This document shows positions 35,574 to 43,415 of a DNA stretch of 64,000 nucleotides, one piece after another. Origin of the DNA: Paraburkholderia phenoliruptrix (GTDB taxonomy: Bacteria; Pseudomonadota; Gammaproteobacteria; Burkholderiales; Burkholderiaceae); contig NZ_CADIKB010000006.1 of assembly GCF_902859825.1 (NCBI RefSeq), forward strand, positions 167,003-231,002. The letters are read 5' to 3'. How positions within the stretch are numbered: the stretch's first letter is position 1; each line of letters opens with the position of its first letter. Both the position numbers and the translations under genes were made by a program. Under the pieces are notes generated by a model. The model was not told the DNA's origin. It worked only from the letters and a program-made list of their open reading frames with translations, and did no database searches.

Positions 35574-36464
35574 TCAGGTCTGAAAGGAAGGCCAGCGCGC
35601 GCCGAGCATGGGGTCGTACACGTCGGCCCGGCGATCGCGCAGCACGTGATTGAAAGCGTTGAGCGTGCGCCCGGCGCGCGTGCGCTTCACGTCGATCGTC
35701 GCGTACAGCACCTCTTCGCGGTCGATGCTCGCGGGACCGGCGAGCGGCCAGCCGTCGCCGCCCACAATCAGGCTTTGACCGATAAAGCGCTGCCCGCGCT
35801 CGGTGCCGATGCGGTTCGCGCAGGCGATTGCCATGCCGTTGCTGTGCGCGGCCGCCATCGTGAGTGTGGCTGCCATCGCGGAGCGGTCCTCGGGCTGCGA
35901 GGGCATCGGCACCCAGTTGGTCGGCACGCAGACAATGTCCGCGCCTTGCATCGCCGCCAGCCGGTAGGTCTCGGGAAACCAGCCGTCATAGCAGATGGCA
36001 ATCGCAATGCGTCCGAGCGGGGTGCCGAACACCGGCACGCCGCGATCGCCCGGCTCGAAGAAGCGGTTTTCGTTATTCCACAGATGCAGCTTGCGATAGA
36101 TGCCGATATGACCGGAAGGGCCGCTGATGAGCGCCGAGTTATAAAGCCGCTTGCCGGCACGTTCGGCGATTCCCGTCACAATATGAACGCCGAGGCGCTG
36201 CGCGGTGTCGGCGAAAAGTTCCGACGTCTCGCCATCGGGCAGTCCTTCGGCCAGCGAGAAAGCCTCCTCGCGATCCGCGAACACATAGCCTGTCGTGGCC
36301 AGTTCGGGCAACACGACGAGCGATGCGCCTTGGCTCGCGGCGGTTTCCACATGCCGGATCAGGCGCGCCACGTTGGCGCGTTTGGCGCCGATGTGCGGCT
36401 CCATCTGCACGCACGCGATGACGAGTTCCTCTGAGCCGGGCTTTGCCAGGTCGTAGTGCGACAT
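35574..36464 (-). CDS. Nitrilase-superfamily carbon-nitrogen hydrolase
   Basis: A 296-residue cytoplasmic hydrolase with the Glu-Lys-Cys triad: Glu54 in VVLPELATTGY, Lys125 in IYRKLHLWNNE and Cys158 in IAICYDGWFPE. The class includes nitrilases, aliphatic amidases and carbamoylases; YDGWFPE after the catalytic Cys is more like omega-amidase or N-carbamoyl hydrolase branches than true nitrilases, but substrate is open. It is the first gene of the amide operon. GGAGAC lies upstream of the ATG at 36464, which is 18 bp after the leader terminator T-run. Longer starts would run through the terminator and are rejected. Confidence 0.88.
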   Translation of the reverse strand: MSHYDLAKPGSEELVIACVQMEPHIGAKRANVARLIRHVETAASQGASLVVLPELATTGYVFADREEAFSLAEGLPDGETSELFADTAQRLGVHIVTGIAERAGKRLYNSALISGPSGHIGIYRKLHLWNNENRFFEPGDRGVPVFGTPLGRIAIAICYDGWFPETYRLAAMQGADIVCVPTNWVPMPSQPEDRSAMAATLTMAAAHSNGMAIACANRIGTERGQRFIGQSLIVGGDGWPLAGPASIDREEVLYATIDVKRTRAGRTLNAFNHVLRDRRADVYDPMLGARWPSFQT

Positions 36465-36481
36465 TGCTGTTTTCGTCTCCC

Positions 36482-36529
36482 AAAACAAAAAGCCCCCTGA
36501 CCAGCGTTGGAAACGCAAGTTAGGGGGCT
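36482..36529 (-). terminator. Leader intrinsic terminator of the amide operon
   Basis: Reading leftward, AGCCCCCT (36529-36522) pairs perfectly with AGGGGGCT (36498-36491), followed at once by a T-rich run with a single G (36490-36482). The loop holds a second small hairpin (GCGTT-TCC-AACGC). It lies between the promoter and the first gene, so it would block the operon unless antiterminated. Just upstream, GGCT-ATGC-AGCC (36537-36526) could form instead and take away the 5' edge of the terminator stem. Confidence 0.85.
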
Positions 36530-36549
36530 GCATAGCCTTCCATGTGTAG

Positions 36550-36589
36550 CACGGCAACGTTGCCGTGTGCCGCCACGAACTGCATGGCG
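36550..36589 (-). promoter_or_regulatory. Tandem leader hairpins, candidate ANTAR (AmiR) target
   Basis: Two stem-loops follow the predicted transcription start. The first (36589-36571) has a 7-bp stem with one wobble pair (CGCCATG...CGTGGCG). The second (36567-36550) has stem CACGGC/GCCGTG with hexaloop AACGTT, which has A at position 1 and G at position 4, the pair conserved in ANTAR-bound loops. They are 3 nt apart and upstream of the terminator. The first loop fits the ANTAR pattern poorly. Confidence 0.6.
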
Positions 36590-36603
36590 ACAGAATGGAA
36601 ACG

Positions 36604-36632
36604 AATTTATGAAATCAAATTGCCCATGTCAA
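36604..36632 (-). promoter_or_regulatory. Sigma-70 promoter of the amide operon
   Basis: TTGACA (36632-36627), a 17-bp spacer and TAAATT (36609-36604): near consensus. Transcription would start near 36597, producing a leader of about 130 nt that contains the hairpins and terminator before the nitrilase-family gene. The strong promoter with a built-in terminator fits control by antitermination and not by initiation. Confidence 0.85.
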
Positions 36633-36685
36633 GCAATAAGGCAACTTATAGGGAAAGCACTTGTTTTGCCGCGCGCGGCGCCGCT

Positions 36686-39118
36686 TTACAGCAACTCCTG
36701 GTAGTACGGCGAATTCGGCGGCAGTTTGCCGCCCTGGCGCCGCACGAACTGCTGCACGCCGTGCGTTGCCGATGCGAGCGCTCCGCTCGCGAAGCCACCC
36801 TCGAACGTCAGTTCCTCGCCGATTGCAATGGCGCCATCGCTCATCCGCAACAGCGCGGCGTACAGCGTGCGCGTGTTGTCGAGCTGGTCGGGCCCGTCCA
36901 TCTTGAACGCACCCCACTGGTGACGCTCGAGCCCCCAGTGCGTATATGCGATGCCGTCGCGGCTTTGCTCGACCACGTCGGCGAGATTCGCGAGCTTCTG
37001 ATGGGCGGGATTGTCCGGATCGCGCGAAGCCACGTCGCGAAGCGTCCGGATAAAGAGGTCCATCTGCTCGCGGCCCTCCATGCCGGCGACCTTGGTCGAA
37101 TTGTCGCCGAGCGTATAGCTCGGGTAGACCACGGCGCCGCCGTCGCGGGCCGGCACCACGTAAGATTGCTGGAATAGTTCGTCTGCCTGAACATTACCCG
37201 GCAGTTCGCGGTCTTCCAGCAGGTCTGCGGCGATCTTCACAGCCATCTTGGTGGCGCCCACCACGCGAGCGTCCTTGATGGCGGCAGCGAAATCGTCCGG
37301 CAACAGCGGCTCGGAACCGGCCTGCGGTCCGGTCAGGCCAAGCCGTACCGCTTCACGTGGGCCGCCCGCGAAGAATAGTTCGTCGTACTGCGCAGTTTTT
37401 GTTTCGTTGCTGGACTTGTCGAGCCACGTGACATGGTATTTGCCGTCCATCTTTTTTATGCTCTGTACTTCGGCGTTCAGTTGAATCGCGTTCTGCTCGG
37501 CAAGCGATACCGTGCCTTCCGGCAGATCCTCACTATCCTCGATCATCTTGTAGAGCGGCGCGTCGGCGCCGTCCACGAGCGCGACGTGATCCTCGAGACG
37601 CTCATCGACGAGAAAGCGGAATTCCTCCAGGAAGCCTGTGCTGAAGTAGCCTGAATAGCCTCCCACGCCGATGCCCGTCGCGCCAAACGTGCGCCATTCA
37701 TCCTTGTTCCAGGTAATGCCGTTTTCCTTCAGGAGCGCCTTCAGGCCGGACTGGAACGTGTGGCTGTCGAACTTCTGCTTCGCCTCGTCGCAGAGCTCGC
37801 GAAAACGCGCGGTATCGCCCGCGTCGCGTGCCTCGCGGATGGGCGCGAGGAGCGGCTCCGTCATTGAACGCATGACGTCTTCGGCGACCTTGCGCATGGT
37901 CGCGTTTTCCGGCGGCTCACCCGGCTGCGCCTCATAGACCTTGCCGCCGATGATGTACGAGGTCGGCACGGAACTCGAATTCGGGAACGGCACATGCTCC
38001 AGACCGTAGTGTTCGGCAATGCTCCAGTAGAAGTTGCCGCGCGTCGTATGAAAACGCATGCCGCCAGGATGATAGGGCGTGGGGTCTCCCTCCCAACGTC
38101 CGGACGCAATCCGTCCGCCGATATGGTCCGCCTGTTCGAGCACCACGGGCTTCACGCCAATGCGGTTCAACGCATCCGCTGCCATGATGCCGGCGGGACC
38201 GGCGCCGACCACGCAGACCTTGATGTTCTCGGCGACGCCTTCGGGCAGCGTGCCGATCTGGCGGTTGTTGTCCCACCAGAAACCGGTGTAGTCGTACATG
38301 TGGTCGAGCGGCATGGTCATGCGCAGATCGGCGAAGCGGTCCTTCAGCAAGGCCTTGAGCTCCGCATCGTCGCCCGCGGCCTTCATCGGCATCTCCAGAG
38401 TCTGGCGGCCCTCGGGTGTGCACGAGCTAAGTAGCCGCCCGGCGACGTCCGGCTTCATGAAGACGGCCGTGTGCTCGAGCCAGTCCCGAACCGGCGTGCG
38501 CGGCAGATCGTGCGAAGCCTGACGCGTGGTATCGCCGAGAAGTTCCGCCTGCTGCGTGCCGAGCGTTTCAAGCACGTCGCCTTGCTCGGCTTCACAGAGC
38601 GCGTGCCATTGCAGCGTCGTTTCGAGTTGCAGTTGTTCGCGCTGCGGTCCTGCTTCCATGCCGGCGAGCCGCTCCAGGTTTTTGTTGACCGCGGGCCCGA
38701 GCTTGTTGCGGTCACGCGGCCAATCGCCCGCCGGCTCCTTGAAATAGCGGCCCACCGATTGCGGAGTCAGCGGCGGCAACGCGCGTCCCACCGTCGAAAG
38801 CTCACCATTGCGACTGAGTGCGCCGCAGCCATTGGACCTCAGATATTCGCCCATGAATGCCTTGCCTGTTGGCCATGCGCTGCGCGCGGGCGGCGTCGGC
38901 GCGTCGGCCGGCGAGGCCGGCGGCGCGTTTCGCGAACGCGCCGCCGACGCGGGCTGCTCGCCCGAGCTTTCCGTGCCCCGTGCTCTCGCGGGCGGCATGC
39001 CGGGCACGAGCGGCTGCGGAGTGGCGGCGGGCCTGGCGGGCTCGGCAGGAATGCCGCCGGGCGGCGGCAGAGGCGAGTTGTTACCGGATGCGGACGAACC
39101 TGGTTCGATATGAGGCAT
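36686..39118 (-). CDS. Tryptophan 2-monooxygenase-like flavoenzyme, T3SS effector candidate
   Basis: An 810-residue flavin amine oxidase-type protein. The FAD-binding motif KVCVVGAGPAGIMAADAL starts near residue 300, followed by EQADHIGGRIASG and PGGMRFHTTRGNF. Near the C-terminus are VVYPSYTLGDNSTKVAG, HQWGAFKMDGPDQ and EGGFASGALASATHG, resembling the GAFK and gain-of-substrate regions of tryptophan 2-monooxygenase (IaaM), which converts Trp to indole-3-acetamide. Ahead of this lie about 295 extra residues: a Pro/Ala/Ser-rich stretch (1-85) like a type III secretion signal, then a helical domain (about 85-290). An exact hrpII promoter precedes it at 39420-39480. AGGGAAAG lies before the ATG. 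Secretion and substrate are inferred, not shown. Confidence 0.75.
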   Translation of the reverse strand: MPHIEPGSSASGNNSPLPPPGGIPAEPARPAATPQPLVPGMPPARARGTESSGEQPASAARSRNAPPASPADAPTPPARSAWPTGKAFMGEYLRSNGCGALSRNGELSTVGRALPPLTPQSVGRYFKEPAGDWPRDRNKLGPAVNKNLERLAGMEAGPQREQLQLETTLQWHALCEAEQGDVLETLGTQQAELLGDTTRQASHDLPRTPVRDWLEHTAVFMKPDVAGRLLSSCTPEGRQTLEMPMKAAGDDAELKALLKDRFADLRMTMPLDHMYDYTGFWWDNNRQIGTLPEGVAENIKVCVVGAGPAGIMAADALNRIGVKPVVLEQADHIGGRIASGRWEGDPTPYHPGGMRFHTTRGNFYWSIAEHYGLEHVPFPNSSSVPTSYIIGGKVYEAQPGEPPENATMRKVAEDVMRSMTEPLLAPIREARDAGDTARFRELCDEAKQKFDSHTFQSGLKALLKENGITWNKDEWRTFGATGIGVGGYSGYFSTGFLEEFRFLVDERLEDHVALVDGADAPLYKMIEDSEDLPEGTVSLAEQNAIQLNAEVQSIKKMDGKYHVTWLDKSSNETKTAQYDELFFAGGPREAVRLGLTGPQAGSEPLLPDDFAAAIKDARVVGATKMAVKIAADLLEDRELPGNVQADELFQQSYVVPARDGGAVVYPSYTLGDNSTKVAGMEGREQMDLFIRTLRDVASRDPDNPAHQKLANLADVVEQSRDGIAYTHWGLERHQWGAFKMDGPDQLDNTRTLYAALLRMSDGAIAIGEELTFEGGFASGALASATHGVQQFVRRQGGKLPPNSPYYQELL

Positions 39119-39419
39119 GGTGTCTTTCCCTGGTTGAATTGTCTCGACGTCATGACGGCATGAGCCGGCTGCCGCGACTGAGCGTCCCGGCACAGGCCGC
39201 CGGCGACGCATAACCGATGAAGGGCGCGCGGCTGGCGTTGCATGAGGCGTCCGGCGCAGGCCTCGCCGATCAGCCGGATACGGCCGCCGACGAGCCGCCT
39301 GCGAGCCGCCGTTAGCTACGGAATGCAGGCCGATTAGCGCTGAACTCAGGCGGCCGGTCAGAGGTACCGCATGCGGCGGCGCCGGCGGCGTTGCTGCGCG
39401 AACGTTGATACCGCTAGGA

Positions 39420-39480
39420 AAGTTACTATCGCGCGCGCCGTTCGCCAGCAAGGAAGCGAATCGCGTAACGGAGAAACGAA
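39420..39480 (-). promoter_or_regulatory. hrpII/PIP box and -10 for the monooxygenase-like gene
   Basis: TTCGT (39480-39476) and TTCGC (39460-39456) are separated by 15 bp and TAACTT (39425-39420, YANNNT) starts exactly 30 bp downstream, the same geometry as the sctU box. The predicted 5' untranslated region to 39118 is about 295 nt, long for this class. Nothing else is evident between 39119 and 39526. Confidence 0.82.
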
Positions 39481-39526
39481 CAGGGATGAACAGGTTGTCA
39501 GCGGAGGGACACGTGAGGCACCGGTG

Positions 39527-40003
39527 TCAACGTGTATCCATCATGCGTGGAAACACGAGTGTCCGGACGACTTCGTGGACCGTCTCTGCTTCGGAGCGTC
39601 TGCCGGCCATCGCCCATAACCCGTAGCTCGGTGTCGGCAAACGTCGCGGGTCGCCCGAAAATACCGCCACGTTGAGCGAGGAGGAGCGCGTTGCGCGGTA
39701 CATCGCCCGGTTTGCACCGACGCAGTTCCAGCAGAACGAACCGAGGGTTGCCGCGGATGACCGCACGAGGTGGATCACCATGCCGGCGTCATCGCTATCG
39801 GGATCGTGCACGATGTCCCACACGATGCGCTCGCCCAGCGTGGGCAGCCGCTCGCCCCAACGCAGCACCTCATATTCGTCGATACCCCATAGACGCAGAC
39901 CGATTCGAAGCGGTGCCGCCTGCGTGTACACGGGGTTGCCGCGGTAGAAGACGCGAGCGCCCTGGGCATGAAAGGAGGAGCGGCGCGCAGTTGCCTGGAT
40001 CAT
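39527..40003 (-). CDS. Hypothetical protein
   Basis: A 158-residue protein I do not recognise. Codon third positions are strongly G/C-biased throughout, as in real genes here. The sequence has a globular look, with GLRLWGIDEYEVLRWGERLPTLGERIVWDIVHDPDSDDAG in sequence around residues 35-75 (quoted in part: GIDEYEVLRWGERL, GERIVWDIVHDPD). There is no signal peptide or membrane segment. The ATG at 40003 has a weak ribosome site; a TTG at 40057 would lengthen it by 18 residues. It lies upstream of the hrp-controlled monooxygenase-like gene but ends before that promoter. Confidence 0.5.
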   Translation of the reverse strand: MIQATARRSSFHAQGARVFYRGNPVYTQAAPLRIGLRLWGIDEYEVLRWGERLPTLGERIVWDIVHDPDSDDAGMVIHLVRSSAATLGSFCWNCVGANRAMYRATRSSSLNVAVFSGDPRRLPTPSYGLWAMAGRRSEAETVHEVVRTLVFPRMMDTR

Positions 40004-40166
40004 GGTGCGAATCACGGAGTGGATGAGCGGGTAGCCAGCGGTAGCCGCAGAATGCAAGCGGGCGGCGCAGCCGGTGCTGCGCGACAGGAACGGCCCGACA
40101 AAGTCTGAGAAAAGCAGTCTGAGAAAAGCGGCGCGAAAGAAACGAACAGGAGGGCGATGCGCCCGC

Positions 40167-41162
40167 TCAGGACGGATTGCTCAACGGTGCGCTGTTGCTC
40201 ATCCGATAATCGGAGGGTGTGGTGGCCAGATACTTTCTGAATAGTTTGGCCAACTGACCACCGCTGCCGATCCCACAGCGCCGCGCGATCTTGTCGACCG
40301 GCAAACGCGACTCGATCAGCATCCGGCAACTCATGTTCAAGCGGGCTCGAAGCAGATAGTCCGAAGGTGTCATGCCGATTTCGCTCTTGAAGCGCCGCAG
40401 GAAGTTGCGCTCGCTCATGGCGGCGACCTGGGCTGCTGCGTCGATGGAAATGGGGCGGTCGACGTTCGCCTCCAGCCAGCGAACGGAGGCCATGATCTTC
40501 TCGCTGACGTGATGCGCCGCGCTATGCGTCGCTGCGTTGCTGAACGGCGTTCTATGCTCCGGCGCGATAGACTCCGCGATCTGCTTCGCGAGGTCGGGGC
40601 CCAGATGCTCTTCCACAAGTCGTAATGCCGTCCTGACGGCTGTAGGTGCCTCGGTGAGCGAGCGTTTCGAATACGGCTCGTGCGCGTCCTGCTCGCCGTA
40701 CATGAGAGGACAATAGCGGCTTGGCAGTCCGGTTACCTCCAGAAGCTGCCGGCCCTCCGCAATGGGATGAACGATCTCGCTGAAAGGATGGCGGCGCCGC
40801 AGCCAGGCGCTCAGGCGCTCATCGCGGCATGCGTGCTCAACGCCCGCACCGCCCGCAATAAACAGCAAATGGCGGTCATTGGTGCCTCTATGCGTTTCGA
40901 CGCTTTCCGTCCAGACGAAGACCGACGAAGAACTCGCAATCCGGCCGCCTGCGGCCGACAGTAATGAAACCTCGTAATAGACGCGGCCCGAGCGCTGCGA
41001 CGCGGTTAGCGCATTGGCCTTGTGAAAGACCTCGATGATCGCCGCGACTTTGGGCAAGGCGAAACCATTGAACAATGCAATGTCGACATGCGTTACCTCG
41101 GTCTTTCGCGTCGCTTCGACGTTGTGCGGTGTGCAGCGCGGCAGAGTCTCTATTAGCTCCAT
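40167..41162 (-). CDS. GlxA-type AraC-family regulator (DJ-1/PfpI plus AraC domain)
   Basis: A 331-residue regulator with an N-terminal DJ-1/PfpI-like sensor domain (VDIALFNGFALPKVAAIIEVF, LLFIAGGAGVEH) at about 20-190 and a C-terminal AraC domain at about 225-322. The helix-turn-helices are SIDAAAQVAAMSERNFLRRFKSE and LPVDKIARRCGIGSGGQLAKLF. The catalytic Cys elbow of active DJ-1 enzymes is not present, so it senses and does not catalyse. GGGGAA lies before the ATG at 41162. It is closely related to the protein at 42091-43086; the two precede the exopolysaccharide locus and may regulate it. Confidence 0.85.
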   Translation of the reverse strand: MELIETLPRCTPHNVEATRKTEVTHVDIALFNGFALPKVAAIIEVFHKANALTASQRSGRVYYEVSLLSAAGGRIASSSSVFVWTESVETHRGTNDRHLLFIAGGAGVEHACRDERLSAWLRRRHPFSEIVHPIAEGRQLLEVTGLPSRYCPLMYGEQDAHEPYSKRSLTEAPTAVRTALRLVEEHLGPDLAKQIAESIAPEHRTPFSNAATHSAAHHVSEKIMASVRWLEANVDRPISIDAAAQVAAMSERNFLRRFKSEIGMTPSDYLLRARLNMSCRMLIESRLPVDKIARRCGIGSGGQLAKLFRKYLATTPSDYRMSNSAPLSNPS

Positions 41163-41726
41163 CTTTTTTCCCCGGAATGTATTGGCCTGCAAAGCCTTCT
41201 AGCTCTGTCTTTTCTTGTTGTGAACCAATCCTATACGATTAGCTTGCAGTCCATTATTACATGGCTGAATCGGCCAACAAATTGGCAGTTCGCGACATCA
41301 CGGTCATACAAAAGATGCACCTAAACAGCGCGTTTATCCAATTGACATCCTTACACGTCTGACGAAGAGTCTGGTTAATTTTTTTGGTGAATTTTTCTGA
41401 AGACAAAGCGCGTCTATATATCATTGTTTGTGGAGATGCGCATCACATCTGAATATACGGGAAGCAATTTTCCATTGTCTCGACATGTTACGGTGCAGCG
41501 TTCGTGTGCTTCGGCACGTGTAAAGGAACGGGACGCCGGAACCGCTATTTCTCAGCCGCGGGGCGGATTTTGCACCTGAATAACGCATACGGTAGAGTGA
41601 AATCGCCGTCCAGCCCCGTCCAGCCAGGGCGAACGCGCTTCCCGCCGGATCGCAAGGCACGGAATATTTTCGCAAACGATTGCGAGCGGGGCTAAATAAG
41701 TCCGAACGCCGGTCGTTAACGCGGAT
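41163..41726. other. 564-bp intergenic region, AT-rich
   Basis: Distinctly AT-rich relative to the window, with T-runs near 41377-41400 and an isolated TTGACA at 41342-41347 that lacks a convincing -10. No credible gene is seen on either strand until the small reading frame at 41727. It probably holds the promoter of the leftward GlxA-type regulator. Confidence 0.5.
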
Positions 41727-41912
41727 ATGCGTAAACAATACATTCAGGCAATCGTCGATGCGGCCTGCGAGACCGCCGACACCATCGTCGGTGCCCGCCA
41801 GTGGAATACCGACGCGGACGCTCGCGCTATGCACGAACTTATTTTCTGGGATATGATCGCCCGGAAGTTGCCCAATGTGAGCGTTGCGGAACTATTGGCG
41901 ATGCTGGATTAA
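41727..41912 (+). CDS. Small hypothetical protein
   Basis: A 61-residue reading frame, MRKQYIQAIVDAACETADTI followed by a short acidic/hydrophobic helix-rich stretch ending SVAELLAMLD. It looks like a small soluble helical protein and has balanced composition, unlike the Arg-rich shadow frames nearby. No strong Shine-Dalgarno is visible. It lies alone between two leftward GlxA-type regulators. No family recognised. Confidence 0.4.
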   Translation: MRKQYIQAIVDAACETADTIVGARQWNTDADARAMHELIFWDMIARKLPNVSVAELLAMLD

Positions 41913-42090
41913 GCCGTTGGCAGGCGCGCAGAGCGGCGTGAAATCGGCTGATTTGCGTAAAATAATCGAGTAGTCGATCTTATTCGTCAATTCGATGCAA
42001 TTGCGGCGACTGCCTTTTCTTTCTACATATATTCTTATTCTGGGCCGTCATCGTGATGATCGACAGTCGTTCATGAAGCGGCCTGGCGGC

Positions 42091-43086
42091 TCATGAGGGC
42101 TTGCTGAGCCCTTGCCTTGTCATGCGGTATTCGGTCGGTGTCGTCGAAAGATGCTTGCGGAAGAGTTTGGCGAGGCGTCCACCACTGCCAATTCCGCAGC
42201 GGCGCGCAATCTTGTCGACCGGCAAGCTCGTACTCGCGAGCAACTTGCAACTCATTTCGAGCCGTACGTGCAGAAGATAGTCCGAAGGCGTCACGCCCAT
42301 CTCGTTCTTGAAGCGCCGCAGGAAATTCCGCTCGCTCATTGCCGCGATCTGCGCTACCGCTTCGATGGAGACGGGGCGCGTCCCGTTGGCCTCCAGCCAT
42401 CTCGCGGACGCCTGAATCTGTTCGCTCACATGCGGCGCGGGCCTGGCGCGAATGGTCGTCTCCGGCTCGAGCTTCTGCCGCGGCGCGACCCATTGCGCGA
42501 CCTGGCGTGCGATATCCGAGCCAATGTCTTGCTCAACAAGCCGCAAAGCAATTTGCAGCGGGCTCAGCGAATGGTCGATCGAGCGAGCGGCGCCTCGTGC
42601 TTCCGTGTAGTGACGCTCGTCTGTTCGCGCGCTCTTCGCACCCGTGAGGCCCGCCGCGTCCAGCAGCAATCTTCCCTCGGCGATGGCATGAACCAGCGTA
42701 GTGCCGGCAAACACGCGTCGAAGCCAGACAATCAGACGGTCGTCGCGGAACGCCGTTGTCGCGCCGATCCCACCCGCAATAAATAGCGCGTGGAAGTGAT
42801 CGTCCTGGCGCAGCGAACCCACGCCATCGGTCCAGATAAATACCGAAGATGAACTCGCAATCCGTCCACCCGATGCGGATAGAAGCGAGACCTCGTAGTG
42901 CGGGCGGCCGGATTGGTCAGGGTCGCTGAGCGCATTCGCCGACTGAAAGACCTCGATGAGGGACGCAACGTCGGGCAGGGCGAATCCGTTGAAGAGTGCA
43001 ACGCCAATGTGCTTCGTATTGCCCTGCTGGGACGAAGTGGTCGCTTCAAGTGCGTTCTCGTGAGATGCAATGATGCGAGGGCCCAT
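42091..43086 (-). CDS. GlxA-type AraC-family regulator, paralogue of the 40167 gene
   Basis: A 331-residue paralogue of the regulator at 40167-41162, the same length and collinear. The DJ-1-like half includes GVALFNGFALPDVASLIEVF and ALFIAGGIGATTAF; the AraC half includes SIEAVAQIAAMSERNFLRRFKNE and LPVDKIARRCGIGSGGRLAKLFRKH. The recognition helices are almost identical between the two, so they probably bind the same sites, while the sensor halves differ more, suggesting different signals. It is divergent from the acyltransferase that opens the exopolysaccharide locus. Confidence 0.85.
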   Translation of the reverse strand: MGPRIIASHENALEATTSSQQGNTKHIGVALFNGFALPDVASLIEVFQSANALSDPDQSGRPHYEVSLLSASGGRIASSSSVFIWTDGVGSLRQDDHFHALFIAGGIGATTAFRDDRLIVWLRRVFAGTTLVHAIAEGRLLLDAAGLTGAKSARTDERHYTEARGAARSIDHSLSPLQIALRLVEQDIGSDIARQVAQWVAPRQKLEPETTIRARPAPHVSEQIQASARWLEANGTRPVSIEAVAQIAAMSERNFLRRFKNEMGVTPSDYLLHVRLEMSCKLLASTSLPVDKIARRCGIGSGGRLAKLFRKHLSTTPTEYRMTRQGLSKPS

Positions 43087-43415
43087 CGTCGTACGTTCCC
43101 CGAAATGTTTGACTTGTGTGGCTATTGCAAAGCCGTCTTCAATCGTTCGAACGTATGCTACCGACGCTTTTTATCGGTAATTGAGGGCTGGCGGATTTTG
43201 CCAACATCTTGGCACGCGGTGGTAAATGACGCCCTTTCGAGAGAAGCGCAACGACGCGGCTCACGACTTGAGAGCCGAACAATGTGGCGGATTTCACCAA
43301 ACGTTATGACGGATTTGATTTACGGCCGATGCTAACATCGACCGCTCCAATCGCTATTCGTAGCGCGAATTGCGCGCGGTCATCGATCAACGTCATCTGG
43401 CAGTCGGGAGCTCAC
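43087..43415. other. 329-bp divergent intergenic region
   Basis: Separates the leftward GlxA-type regulator from the rightward acyltransferase and so should hold both promoters. I see no clear -35/-10 pair or hairpin. An upstream in-frame start for the acyltransferase at 43284 exists but lacks homology and a ribosome site. Confidence 0.4.

Noticed and set aside
41342..41370. TTGACA as a promoter -35 in the 41163-41726 gap
   Set aside because: No acceptable -10 at 16-18 bp; a perfect hexamer alone in an AT-rich gap is weak evidence.
41421..41834. 137-codon minus-strand frame between the two GlxA-type regulators
   Set aside because: Mixed composition, no ribosome site and overlap with the more protein-like 61-residue plus-strand frame.
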